Positions 1 through 11,204 of a DNA stretch of 64,000 bases are shown here, piece after piece. Position 1 is the stretch's first letter, and every line of letters starts with the position of its first letter. A program made the position numbers and the translations under genes. Where the stretch lies: NCBI GenBank assembly GCA_030762935.1, contig CM060900.1:388205132-388269131 (forward strand), in the 5' to 3' direction. The notes beneath the pieces are model-generated. The model worked only from the letters and a program-made list of their open reading frames with translations. It was not told the DNA's origin and made no database searches. This DNA is from Hymenopus coronatus. Lineage: Eukaryota; Arthropoda; Insecta; Mantodea; Hymenopodidae.

Positions 1-1300
1 AAAATGTACAGAAAGGACGTTATAATTCAAAACCGTGCATCAAGTTCTTATGAATTCATTTAGCAGTATACAAAAATTACAATGTGGGGCTTACATAGGA
101 GCTTCTAATTAATTGTAAGTCACACTTAATTTAGATAAACCTTAATCAAAATTAAAATTGGATATAAACTTTTAGAAATGTGTGTAAATATCTTTGGATT
201 CCATAGAATAAAAATATATCCTGAAACCAAAGACATTGATTCCCCTTAACTTCCAACAAAAAATGAATATTTTTTACCTTCTTATGAAATTGGTTGGCAG
301 TAAAATATTACTTTATGGAATTAATTTTCATGCAGAAAATAAACCTACTTCCAAAGATGGTAATGTTTTTAAAAATAAACTAAATATATTTGGAAAACGA
401 TTGCATAAAAATAATGAAATATTGTAGCCTTATTGAAGCCTAGCCAAAAATGTATAAATCCGTAGGGAGTTCAGCTTATAAGTGTTTGGAATAAAAATGT
501 AAAGCACAGGTGCCACGTTTTTATGTACAGAGAATCATTTATCGCTATTCTGGCGATCACCAAATCTTTTCAATAACCAGTGCGTTTTGCAGCGTTTCTT
601 TTGCATGTTAGGAAAGTGTGGATTGAAATACATATGCAAGGAGTGGGACACTTGGGAAATATCGCCTCTAAAGATTTACAGCCCGTATCTTCCCTCACAA
701 GTTTTTGCTTTATTTCTTCTTCTCTTTCTCCCGCTTTCTTTGGTCCTACTTTCTAACTTGTACTGTGAGTTATGCCATAATTCAATGTCCTCATACAGAA
801 AGCAATGAATCTTCCAGAGCCGATGCGCATTTTGATCGCAGGTCTAAAATAATGTGGATCTTTTTTATTTTAATAGCGATGTACTTCTCATACATCAGAA
901 GACAGGCTAACTCTGCTTTGAAGCATTAAACTGCCCACGCTGTGTTTACATGTTTATCTCTTGCTTGGTTGCCCGTGCATAAACACTGTTATTCTAATAT
1001 TGTATTCATAAACACATTAATAACAAGAACCTGTACATGGTGCTCCTTAGAGTTTCATTTTTACACGTCCACATTTTTCTGAAGACTTCGGTAAACATTA
1101 AAAAATGTTGCCCTACAGATATTTACTATATCCTCTATATTACCAGTTCATGGAAGGATATGGGAAAACATGTAAAAATGTTTGCAAATGGCCTCTGATA
1201 ACAGATCTAGACACAAATTAGATTTAGTGATAATTGTTTCAAACTTCAACGTAAGAACTATGAAGTTACATAAATTAAGATGCACAAAAGATCATAAAAA
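1..1300. other. AT-rich intergenic DNA, nothing recognised
   Basis: No coding similarity, tRNA-like head, inverted terminal repeat or simple array was recognised. The open frames here are 60-75 codons, low in complexity and without family motifs, as expected by chance in AT-rich DNA. Confidence 0.5.
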
Positions 1301-1302
1301 TC

Positions 1303-2510
1303 TAATGTTGTCCGCCCACATGCCTTCTCTATCTCTTCTGCAAACAAACGAGTCTTACACTATATTACTTTTGACTCCTTCATGCTTATCAAGATAAATA
1401 TTAGCAGAAATTACATTATTACTTGCTTCCTTCTAAGCAGAAGGAAAATAAGGGAATGCTGCAGGCTCAAGCTATTTTCAAATCTTTTAACGTCGCTACG
1501 TGAACACTTTCAGTTAGGTACTCTTTGAATACCCAGGAGCAATACAAAAGAAGAATGAAGAATAAGATGACTTCCCGTTTGAGAAGAGTTTAAGTACCGT
1601 AAAATTGAAACTAATAACAAGGAAAATCTCGGAAGCAATTAACTCTACAAAAATGTATACGATTTGGCATAAACTGCGGGTTTTAACGAGATCTACATGT
1701 CTTGCATAGTACGTTTTTGATATCCTTTACGGTATACCGGCTATGCAAATTTAATTCAGAATTAATTATTTTTGTCGTCCTCCGTGGTGTAATGGTTACC
1801 ATGCTAACTTCATATACCCAAGGTCGCGGGTTCAATCCCGGCGGAGGGCGATGCGTTTTTTCGGGCATAAAAGTCCTTAGCATGGCTTCTTTCGGAAGGG
1901 AAGTAAAGCCGTTGGTTCCATGTCGTAGATTTACGGCACGTAAAAGAACCTCAAGCCTGATAGAGAGGCCGCTGGGCAAAATCAAGCGGTCTTTCAAGCA
2001 CAATTTAGAATGGGACGCTCAAAACCACAGCAGTTCAAGAGCTTCCATAAATAACACGCCATTTACATTTCTTTACATTTTTTAATTCATAATTAAGAAG
2101 TCCTCATAGGCTATTCATAGAAAATTGGAGATATGCGTTTTATTTATTATGTAAATATATTTAATGAAAATCGTTAGAGCCAGTTTTGATAACAACAAAA
2201 TATTCAAAAAATTTTCTATGTAAAGTGGAAGTGGGAGGATTTTCTTGAAAATCTTAGTTTGGCATACTTGGAATATACTAAACTTAAATACCAAATTTGC
2301 TATTTAACGGTATTTTCGTTTTTGAGCTATGCTGGCAGCAAACACACATACACACACGCCCGTGCGGACATTTTTCTAAAACTGCTATTTTTGAACTCAG
2401 AGGAAATTAAAACGTATGCACCAGTGACATCTCGAATATAATTTTTGGGTGTAATACAATACCTTCTCTACCTACTATGTACTTACATAGTAGCGTAGAG
2501 GAAATAAAGT
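1303..2510 (-). repeat. Rep-A dispersed repeat, minus-strand copy (split by a SINE)
   Basis: This stretch matches, in reverse complement, the Rep-A copies at 13.2, 21.6 and 31.5 kb. Its outer end carries the block TTCTCTATCTCTTCTGCAAA. The middle carries the recurring phrases TTTGAGCTATGCTGGCAGC, a CACACA run and GGTGTAATACAATACCTTCT. The inner end is a hairpin made of CTACTATGTA and TACATAGTAG arms (about 2478-2497). No conserved frame runs through it, so it is probably a non-autonomous element. A SINE interrupts it at 1766-2080; without that insert the copy is about 0.9 kb. The family is defined only by internal comparison within this window. Confidence 0.75.
1766..2080 (+). mobile_element. 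tRNA-derived SINE (family 1), full-length copy
   Basis: The head is tRNA-like: an A-box-type TGGTGTAATGGTTACCATG at 1785 and a B box GGGTTCAATCCCGG about 35 bases later, the internal RNA polymerase III promoter of tRNA-derived SINEs. The body contains the family phrases AGATTTACGGCACGTAAAAG and AGAATGGGACGCT and ends in a short ATTTACATTT tail. A 16-bp near-perfect target duplication, TTTAATTCAGAATTAA at 1750-1765 and TTTAATTCATAATTAA at 2081-2096, brackets it. It sits inside a Rep-A copy. Relatives lie at 25.7, 39.6, 47.0, 48.9 and 57.2 kb. Apparent frames through it on both strands are not genes. Confidence 0.9.
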
Positions 2511-3910
2511 ATTTCGTTTTAAAGGCAGGTAAATTCCATAAAATCCCTGCAAATGTTGGATGGTATTAGTACAAGCCTTTTTAGTAATGTAATAAAGATT
2601 GGTCTTAAAGGTGTCAAAACCAATTGTAATATTATTCACACTTGTAGACATGGAAATCTAAGCCAAGAGCATTAGCCAGATGCTTTAGCCAGAAAGGTAC
2701 TACTTACATCATATGTGAGATAAAGCACATATATCTATTTTGACACATTAAGCAGGTTGAAATACAGAGACCGGGAAAAAATATTTTCATTTACAGGTGT
2801 TTTTGTAACAATTCCAAAAGTTGACTCATTACTATTTCCTGTAAGTGTGCATAGCCGAAACTGGAATATTCTGCAATGATCTTACAAAATTCTCCTTTTG
2901 AATATAGGTTAATTGGAATATGAGATAGCATTTATTCCAGCAGAGTAAACTTATTAAATTAAAAGTCATTCAAGCGTTGTAAAATTGCTCGATTCAGAAC
3001 TTAGAATGTCATTATCAATAAGACCGATTGATTCCAAAACTTAATATGATTATATTTTCGTAGAAGGGGGAATTATTTCTGCTTTTCATTCTTTCTCAAG
3101 AGTATGATTTTAGAAACATGTGCGTTTTAAAATTATGTACCCTAAATATTTAAATCTAGTCATAGATTTTTAAGTTTCGGGCTTCCATATAGAAATAGAA
3201 TTAATTTTATGCGTATATACGGATAATTCTAAACACTCTAAATTACTTAGAATATTAAAGGGTACAGTATATGCTTTTGGTGGTGTTCGGATTTGGCAAA
3301 TTTCCTAAAAATCAAAATGGGAAACACTGCATTTAATACAGATGACGACAACAATTTAGCAGTATTAGTAGCAATATGAAATTTAGAGGGTTTTTTTTTG
3401 GAACAGAAAAGAGAAATTGAATAATAATTATATTCAAATGCCTAAGAAGAATACCGAGTTACTATAATTTGCAAACGCATTTCGTACTTAAAGCTAAAAT
3501 TCATAATCATGCTTATTACATTCTTCGCTAAGCCAGTTTGATTTATTATCCGCAGTGAAACAAAATTGGTGAATAAAATAACATTTAAGGGAAATAAGTG
3601 AGCCTGAATACTTAGAGTACATCGATGGTTAAGTTATGTGTTTCACCCAAAAATTAAATTTCAAGATTTCTTTACACGATCTGATTGAAAGACTTCAGAA
3701 TGGTGTACCAGAGATTGCAATGGAAAATGATTTCAAACAAAGGCTTCTCCGGCCAAGAAGAAAACGAGATACGTTCAGGTGCTTGCAGGGACAGAAAGCG
3801 TTGTCAAGTATAAACATACAGGGCATTAGAATGCCACTGAATATTTTAAGAATAATTTGCCTGACAAGCAGCTCATTATTACCTTCACTGATTACAAATA
3901 AAAACCTGTC
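2511..3910. other. AT-rich intergenic DNA, nothing recognised
   Basis: No repeat family shared with the rest of the window and no protein motif was seen. A frame of about 130 codons from 3636 has no recognisable family signature and partly overlaps the LTR-like sequence that follows. Confidence 0.45.
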
Positions 3911-4180
3911 CACAAATGAACGTGTTTATTGGATGCTTTCGCAACACTTCTGCCGTATAAATTCCTTCGGCGGTCGCTGCCTCAGCACCTACTACTGCAC
4001 GCTACGAATCTCCCGTAAAAACTGAGTCAACTACTGCATGCTATGCACTCCCAATTGAAACGGAACTCTCTGCGTGGCTCGTTCTCTCCTTATATACCTG
4101 TCGATGACGATTCAATAAGTTTCAAGAACCAGTCGCACGTGAAAACCACAGCAGGTTTATAAACCCACGCAGCTGCAACA
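3911..4180 (-). mobile_element. Possible solo LTR or LTR fragment
   Basis: On the minus strand the segment begins TGTTGCAGC, has a TATA box (GGTATATAAGGAGAG near 4100), then about 170 bases later a polyadenylation-type AATAAA (near 3930), and ends GTGGACA. The order TATA, transcribed region, AATAAA between TG and CA ends is the arrangement of a retrotransposon LTR. No partner LTR, primer-binding site or coding region was found next to it, and the ends are chosen by eye, so this is tentative. A host promoter cannot be excluded. Confidence 0.3.
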
Positions 4181-4289
4181 ATGAACGGCTTCTATGTAAA
4201 AGAACCCGCCGAAGGCACACGTGTCCACTCACCTATGGTAATAATGCATGCCAACAATCAGCTATGACTTGCGCCACAAGTCGTTCACA

Positions 4290-4500
4290 CATGTTTGGCT
4301 ATTATCCGGTGTCCATGGTCGCGCTACTCGAGCCGCACCTTGGGCATAGGTGTTTGTGTGTTTGTGAATGTGTATTTGTCAAAAGCAGAAAAAATAGAAA
4401 AAACGGTAAACCAAAAAGGAAATTTTGTGAAAAAGAAAAAGAGAGGAGTAAGAAGAAAAATTACGGCCGCAACGCGTAGTCACAGTATCTTTGGTTCAGA
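4290..4500 (+). mobile_element. SINE fragment (family C, truncated head)
   Basis: The string TGTCCATGGTCGCGCTACTCG followed by TTGGGCATAGGTGTTTGTGT matches the SINE at 30.35 kb, but about 45 bases of the tRNA-like head, including the B box, are missing. The downstream A-rich AGAAAA part resembles that copy's tail. The two overlapping frames here are SINE-derived and not genes. Confidence 0.55.
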
Positions 4501-5079
4501 GATTATAATTTATCTATTTATTTGCAGGAATATTTCATTTTACTTAAACTTCAAAATAACGCCAAGAAGTCACATATGGGTATTTGCTTGTCATGTCAGA
4601 AATTAATTTTCAGGCAAACGCATATTTAGTAAGACAAATTAAGACACGCAAATTTTAAATATAGTGACAAATATACATTGTGACGTATTGGACAAGATAC
4701 TTATTCTTATAACGAGATAAATTATGACCTTTATTGCTACACCTCAAAATCAGAGATATAGGGCATTGTTAAACTGTGCGGATTTATAAAACTGGTATTA
4801 TATTTCTAAAACATTAATTAACATTCAATGAATGTATGTGCGTATGGCTTTTCACGTACCATATTATTAATTCTGAGTGCTTAAGTAGGAATCTACGGCA
4901 AGAAACGTTGCATTTTTAACATCATTATTTACTTACGGAAAATCGTAAATGCTAGCTTATAGCATAAGATGTTTTAAAGTTTCAAGATCTATGGCCCACT
5001 TATAGCAAATGCGCACTACTAATATGATAGGATGTCACACACTTGACGTTCAGACATTCAGTTCTCTACAAAGTAATGT
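4501..5079. other. AT-rich intergenic DNA, nothing recognised
   Basis: No repeat, RNA or coding signal was recognised. Confidence 0.5.
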
Positions 5080-5350
5080 AATCCGCAGAAGTTCGTCGGA
5101 GAATTCTCCAGAACAGTTTTACATGCCACAAGCCCTATCTGCGATCTTCGTCCCCCTTGGTGAGAGGCGAGCACTCGGCCATAGCGCCCGACCACAGTCA
5201 CAGGAACCCTTACCCTGCTGGGGAGGAAACGGCATGCTGCAATACTTGGCGGGGATAAGGTGATCTCCCGTTCTTATCTCGCAGTATGTCGTCACAAGCG
5301 TCTCCATTCCACTAAGCTCGATCACAGCGCGGTGCCTGCTTAACTTACAC
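5080..5350 (-). repeat. GC-rich repeat-like block, possibly SINE-derived
   Basis: Base composition jumps from AT-rich to about half GC for roughly 270 bp. On the minus strand the stretch GGGCGCTATGGCCGAGTGCT resembles a SINE A box, but no convincing B box follows. Frames run through it on both strands, as in other SINEs here. No second copy was found in the window, so the assignment is weak. Confidence 0.3.
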
Positions 5351-5635
5351 GTGCACAGGCCAATTCGAAAAGTAATCTGTGCCAATGGTAAAACTTTGTT
5401 CATTTCGAAGCAAACCCCCTTCGTGTTTTATTCCTTAAGTGGCTGTTCCTTCTTGCTTCTTCGCACGCGTTTACTAGACGAACATGTGAGCGCTTCATAT
5501 CAAATATGTAAGGTTATCCAAACTAGTCAACGGAGAGCTACCAGTGCCAGTTAAGCCGCGTTTGGTGAGGAAGATATCCCTCGAAAAAGTTCACATTTAA
5601 ATGTTTTCCTTTGTGCGTTTTAAAGGAGCAGCCTT

Positions 5636-5637
<2 letters not shown>

Positions 5638-5667
<30 letters not shown>

Positions 5668-6480
5668 TGTATGTATGTATGTATGTATGTATGTATGTAT
5701 GTATGTATGTATGTATGTATGTATGTATGTATGTATGTATGTATGTATGTATGTATGTATGTATGTATGTATGTATGTATGTATGTATGTATGTATGTAT
5801 GTATGTATGTATGTATGTATGTATGTATGTATGTATGTATGTATGTATGTATGTATGTATGTATGTATGTATGTATGTATGTATGTATGTATGTATGTAT
5901 GTATGTATGTATGTATGTATGTATGTATGTATGTATGTATGTATGTATGTATGTATGTATGTATGTATGTATGTATGTATGTATGTATGTATGTATGTAT
6001 GTATGTATGTATGTATGTATGTATGTATGTATGTATGTATGTATGTATGTATGTATGTATGTATGTATGTATGTATGTATGTATGTATGTATGTATGTAT
6101 GTATGTATGTATGTATGTATGTATGTATGTATGTATGTATGTATGTATGTATGTATGTATGTATGTATGTATGTATGTATGTATGTATGTATGTATGTAT
6201 GTATGTATGTATGTATGTATGTATGTATGTATGTATGTATGTATGTATGTATGTATGTATGTATGTATGTATGTATGTATGTATGTATGTATGTATGTAT
6301 GTATGTATGTATGTATGTATGTATGTATGTATGTATGTATGTATGTATGTATGTATGTATGTATGTATGTATGTATGTATGTATGTATGTATGTATGTAT
6401 GTATGTATGTATGTATGTATGTATGTATGTATGTATGTATGTATGTATGTATGTATGTATGTATGTATGTATGTATGTAT
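5638..6480. repeat. Perfect (TATG)n microsatellite, 843 bp
   Basis: A single uninterrupted tetranucleotide array: 210 complete TATG units plus three bases, with no substitution or slippage visible. All reading frames through it are open, giving YIHT or MYVC repeat polypeptides; these are artefacts. It is flanked by unique AT-rich DNA, with no transposon end identified at either boundary. Confidence 0.99.
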
Positions 6481-6544
6481 ACCAATAAAGAAAATAATAT
6501 TAATATCTAAATGATACATGTTGATTTTAATTACGTGCCATGAA

Positions 6545-6682
6545 AGCTGCAATCGTGAAACACATTTTAATTATGTCTCTGATGATATCAGATACAAATA
6601 CTTCTTGTAATGTTTGTCTTGATTACCTTGACGGAATAGCGTGTTTGCAGAACAGATAAAGAAATTCACGTGAGTGACACAC
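6545..6682 (+). repeat. Rep-A tail fragment
   Basis: Only the outer end of a Rep-A copy is present: a diverged GTAATGTTTGTCTTGATTACC, then GTTTGCAGAACAGATAAAGAAA and the end-type ACGTGAGTG. It abuts the next, same-strand copy directly. Confidence 0.55.
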
Positions 6683-7375
6683 ATAACATTTTTAGAAAAC
6701 GGATCATGTGAGTAAGTGTGTGCCTATGAACAGCGTAATTGAAAAATGAAAAGTTGGTTAAATACCAAACTCGATATTTAAGTTCAGTATCTTCTAAGGA
6801 TGCGACATGAAGCTTTTGAGGAAATGCTAGACACGGCCATCTACCCTTTACACGGAACATTTTTAGAACATTTTGGTTCTTTCAAAATTGGCTCTAAAAT
6901 TTCGATTAAAATGCCATTATGTTTAAGGTATTTTGTGACAATGTATAAACTGGCTTTCTGGGAATAGCCCCTGAAGACCTCTTCACTTTTGGATGACTTC
7001 TGTATGGCTTGTAAACCGTAAGAGATTTGTTGTGTAGAGTTATCCGATTTCGAGATATTCTTTGTTATTGGTTTCAAATTTTAACTACTTAAAATTTTCT
7101 CAAACAGGAAGTCATATTTCTTTATATTTTTCGTTTGTTTTACTCCTGGTCATATCTTTGGTTAACCGAAATGCATTTGTTTCACATAGCTAGCAGATTT
7201 TAAAGTATTTGACTGTCGTCTAGTTTATTGACCTATTCACCTTGTACTTAGTAATAAGACAATTCTGCTAACGTTTATCTCGATTACTATAATAAATACA
7301 CAGGAATAATATTTTGTAAGAATAGTTTGATTGTGGAACAGGTAAAGAAAGCCATGGAAATTGAACACATTAGTT
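6683..7375 (+). repeat. Rep-A copy, inner end truncated
   Basis: Collinear with the forward Rep-A copies: TTTTTAGAAAACGGATCATG, GAACAGCGTAATTGAAAAATG, ATTTAAGTTCAGTATCTTCT, CTTTACACGGAACATTTTTAG, TGTAAACCGTAAGAG, TTTCTCAAACAGGAAGTCAT and the outer end GAACAGGTAAAGAAAGCCATG. The terminal hairpin is missing. No coding frame is conserved with other copies. Confidence 0.7.
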
Positions 7376-8570
7376 TTTTTTTATCTTCCGTTTATTCAAT
7401 GACCATTTTCTACATATATATTTTATGGCTTTTGGAGAACACAAAACGCACGTGCTGGCAAAGAAGCAGCAGCAAATGACCAATAGCTGGAGCTGAAATG
7501 AAACTTTCCCTTTCGAAACCAGAAGTAGTTTAGTGTGTAAACAGGTTTCACCTTATTTTTCACTTTTCACTTGTTGTTTTGTTTAGATTAAGGGTCATTG
7601 GAAGCAAAACCGCTAGTACCACTCAACTCTCATTCTGTTTATGTACGTGAACTGTCTCTCAAACTTAAGTTCCTTGATCTCGTAACGCTGCTTTTGTCTA
7701 CAACTAATTACATCTACAACACGGTGATAGGAAATTATTAATAACTCAAAACCCTGTATGATGTCACATAGTTACTACAGAACCCAAGTCAGAAATAGGT
7801 TATTTCACCCATTTAACAAGTAAAAAATATTTTCTTAATATATTCTCGTGGAATAAACCATCTAATTTGAAAAAAAACAAACTATTTTGTTTTTCGAAAA
7901 TGACAGCTCAAAGAAGAAAGTGCTATTATACTCCTTCGTAATGCTACTATAAAATACATATTAGAAGGAATATAATAAGTTCCCCCTAGTTTGTATAGCA
8001 AGCGTTAGTATGTTTTTATCGGGGAGAACATTTCCAAAGTTTCACTCTAACAACTTAAAGGTTACATCGTAATAAGGACTTATCAGCTGGACTAATGTTT
8101 ATATATTGGTGGTCCAACTGCCCCGTATTGATGTGCGCAGGCATTTCCTGGTGCATTAAAAGAGTTGCAGAACTCAAGCGGCCTATTTCAAGTTAAAACC
8201 CAGTAGTAGAAATCTGGCGAGACCAACCTTCCTTTCACACATCGCAACGAGCGCGACCTGCTTACCGACTCTGCTGAAAAGCAAGGCGTGAAAGTGGAAG
8301 CCAAAGTTTCTAAAGTGCGCCTTCCTTAGTGGCCACCGATTGCCTAGACTACAACCATGACGACAACCAAAGTATTCTTGGAAGCTACAGGTCCTCCACC
8401 AATGCCGGCCCCCCTTATTAATACGTTTCCCCCCAATATTAGGTGCAGGAAGTTTTGTATTACAGAGTGAAGTAATGTTTTGGCCTTGTTGTTTCTGACC
8501 ACGTATTGTTTACTCTTGCTCAGTGATGATGTGATTCTTCTTTAAACACAGATGAAACGTGACCTAAGGT
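7376..8570. other. Intergenic DNA, nothing recognised
   Basis: No repeat shared within the window, no tRNA-like head and no coding motif was seen. Confidence 0.45.
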
Positions 8571-8574
8571 TTTC

Positions 8575-8770
8575 TGAGACAGGTGGCTTTGGTGTTTCAT
8601 CTGAAACTGGCATTTGGGGGGACGTGGGTTCCATTCCTATGGCCGACTTCTTTGGCCCATGGGTTTTATCAGAAGTTTCCCGGGTCATTAGGCGAATGCT
8701 GGGAACGTTTCTTAAATCCATCTCCATTTCATCCAGGCGGTCTCTTTCAGGGTTGTAAATGGGGGCGAGG
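8575..8770 (+). mobile_element. SINE with conserved central core
   Basis: A decayed tRNA-like head (TGGCTTTGGTGTTTC, then a B-box-like GTGGGTTCCATTCCT) is followed by the core TTTCCCGGGTCATTAGGCGA, continuing ATGCTGGG. A related core occurs in the SINEs at 20.2 kb and 61.2 kb, whose heads differ. The open frames on both strands across this piece are SINE translations. The 3' end is approximate. Confidence 0.65.
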
Positions 8771-9035
8771 ATTGCGATGGTAGGCCCTTTCCATGGTGTA
8801 AATGCACTATGGAAATACAACTCTTTGTGGCGGGATGGTTTTGAAGTAGTCAGATGGACCCAATGGTTTCGATCATACCTGGAACTGGCTTCTAGCGCTC
8901 CCCATGTAGATGAAGAACCATTTGCACTATGTTAGGTACCCCCATGGTGGCTCATTTTCCATTGTTCGGCTTCGGCCGTACGTCAATTTGACTGATGTTA
9001 GTTTATGCTCCTGCACATAAGTCTATGATGGCTGC
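8771..9035. other. Moderately GC-rich spacer, nothing definite
   Basis: No recognisable gene or transposon end. Composition resembles the SINE pieces on either side, so it may be old SINE debris. Confidence 0.3.
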
Positions 9036-9039
9036 AGTG

Positions 9040-9292
9040 TGGAACCACTCTGGAATTTTTGGTAGTGTTTAATGCCCGCTTTTACTACTTGTGACACCGC
9101 AGGAGATGACACTGGGAATACATGAAATGAAGATGGAGATGAATGTGATAGCGGTGGAAACCGGAGAACCCAGAGAAAACCCGCCCCTGCAGCACTTTGT
9201 CCACACAAATCTCACATGCGGTCGCTTGGGATCGAACCCGGGCCGTCTAGGAGAGAGGTGAGTGGTCTAAACCCTCGGCCATGGCGCGGCCG
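9040..9292 (-). mobile_element. tRNA-derived SINE (family B), minus strand
   Basis: Read on the minus strand, it starts GGCCGCGCCATGGCCGAGGG with an A-box-like TGGCCGAGGGTTTAG and a B box GGGTTCGATCCCAAG about 35 bases on. The body has GGGTTTTCTCTGGGTTCTCC and ends GCATTAAACACTACC. Relatives lie at 26.0 (-), 28.3 (-) and 42.1 kb (+). The minus-strand frame of 61 codons is SINE-derived. Confidence 0.85.
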
Positions 9293-10433
9293 ACAACTCT
9301 GAAATGATACGCACATACACACTATGCAGTTTTCATCTTATTATGTATAAACAGGCTGGATAAATTGTCCTATACATTTAATATATACACTTGCTGAATA
9401 CTTGTCAGAAATTACACAATACATTACCTTCTCTTCGTTCAAAAGCTACCAAGTGTCAATCGAAGCGTTTTTCTAGTAGCTCCTGCAAAAATAAATTTAC
9501 GTTGGTGTTACTGTAACAGGCCTATCTTATATGTGCTATGGCCCATACTATATACAATTAAAGTAATATGAAAACAATTTATTTACAGTTACTCACCTTT
9601 CCTGCTCCAAATAAGTTCATAAGAGCGTAGCTCATTCATTAGTTACAATAATAACATCTGGATATAAGCTTAGGGTTTGTTTGTGCTATTGTAAGGGGCA
9701 TTGTCTCGATAACTGATATAAACAACTTTCAAAAGTATCAAATGGCTATCCAAGGGTCAAAGCTTTTTAGTGAATAAATTAATACCATACACTTAAAATA
9801 ATTCATATCATTCAATTCTTCTCTTAAAATAAGTTTAAAATAGCAGTTCGAACGCATTGCGTTATTCCGAACGAGCCAGAATCAGTTGTAGTAACCTGTT
9901 TATCATCCTGGATACAACATCAGTACTCTGTTTCCAAGGGTACAGCGCATTCTCGTCCATCATTTCCTCTATTCAGCACTTCTTATCTTTGAGGCTAACA
10001 CATATTCTGACAAACTGCATTAAAAGCGGCTACTTTCTTGGTTGGTAAAGCAACTTCAAATGACTCGTATTATGTCTATAACAGACAAAATGACAACTAG
10101 CGCCAAAAGAATGAGTTTTTCAGTATTTTCGCCACATAATATGCCAGGAAAGGAAAGTTAATCCAATTAAACGAGTAAAGAACTTTTAGTTTTACAGATT
10201 GCTTTTCAACTCTTTCGTGTGTTCCGTTGAGAAATGCTTACACAATGAACATATTGTTTCTCCTCCTTCATGGCAAGCGTCTCAGATATTTTATTTCTGA
10301 AGCAGTTAACTTCTCTTTCTATTGTCTCGAGTCTCCATTATCTTCGTCCCAGAGTTGCTTTTCCCAATGCACAGTGCATTGCAACGCACACTCTCATTTG
10401 TAGTGCTGTTCAGTTTAAACCTTACTACTGTTT
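9293..10433. other. AT-rich intergenic DNA, nothing recognised
   Basis: No repeat or coding motif recognised. Confidence 0.5.
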
Positions 10434-10841
10434 GTATCATCATCATCATCATCATCATTATTATTATTGATATTATTATTATTATTATTATTGCTGTTGA
10501 GGCTATTACTAGTATTACTACTACTATTGTTACTACTAGTAATATTATTACTATAATTATTATCATCATTATTATGAGTAGTATCATAATTATCTGTATT
10601 ATCACTATTATTATTGTTGTTGTCATTGTTATTATTATTGTTGTTATTATTAATTATTATTACTGTTATTGTTATTATTGTTATTATTACTAATACTATC
10701 TATTATTACTACTATTATTATCATTATCATTATTGTGATTATTATCATTATTATCTTTTTTACCTTTATTATAACTATTATCATTAATATCATTTTTATC
10801 GTTACTATCATTATTATTGTTATTGTGGTTGTTATTAATTA

Positions 10842-10896
<55 letters not shown>
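10434..10896. repeat. Imperfect trinucleotide array (ATC/ATT/ACT/GTT), about 460 bp
   Basis: It starts as clean ATC repeats, becomes ATT-dominated with interspersed ACT, GTT, ATC and AGT triplets, and ends in a clean ATT run. The three-base period holds nearly throughout, so open frames of poly-isoleucine type run on both strands. They are not genes. The pattern fits a long microsatellite that decayed by point mutation while keeping phase. Confidence 0.95.
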
Positions 10897-11204
10897 AACG
10901 CTATACGTATAAGCAGAGGAACTCAGAACACGAAAACGTCCAAAGGAAGAAAAAAAAAAGCGTAAACACTAGGACACTTAGCATTTTACTGTATTATTAT
11001 TGTACAGTGAAATCTGGTAGCTTCATCTTTGCATATTTTGCGTTTACATGTTTCAATTTTTGATTAACTCTTTATTATTATGTAACGGAAAGAATGCAAA
11101 TGGGAAAGCACAGAGTATTTTACCGTGTTATTCTTAATAGCACTATTCGCATCAAGGCAGAGTAAATCAAAACATGATACTTCGTAAGGAAAAATATGCA
11201 AATA
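10897..11204. other. AT-rich spacer
   Basis: Nothing recognised between the trinucleotide array and the mariner element. Confidence 0.5.

Noticed and set aside
1683..2085. Overlapping 106- and 127-codon frames on opposite strands
   Set aside because: Both lie within a SINE with target duplication; similar frames appear in other SINE copies.
3636..4025. 129-codon frame as a gene
   Set aside because: No motif; its 3' third lies over LTR-like sequence, and an antisense frame is also open there.
5538..6552. Frames of about 300 codons (YIHT and MYVC repeats) on both strands
   Set aside because: They are translations of the TATG microsatellite; every frame is open because no stop codon can arise from the unit.
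10306..10965. Isoleucine-rich frames up to 123 codons that look like membrane proteins
   Set aside because: Pure product of the ATT/ATC trinucleotide array; no start context or conservation signal.
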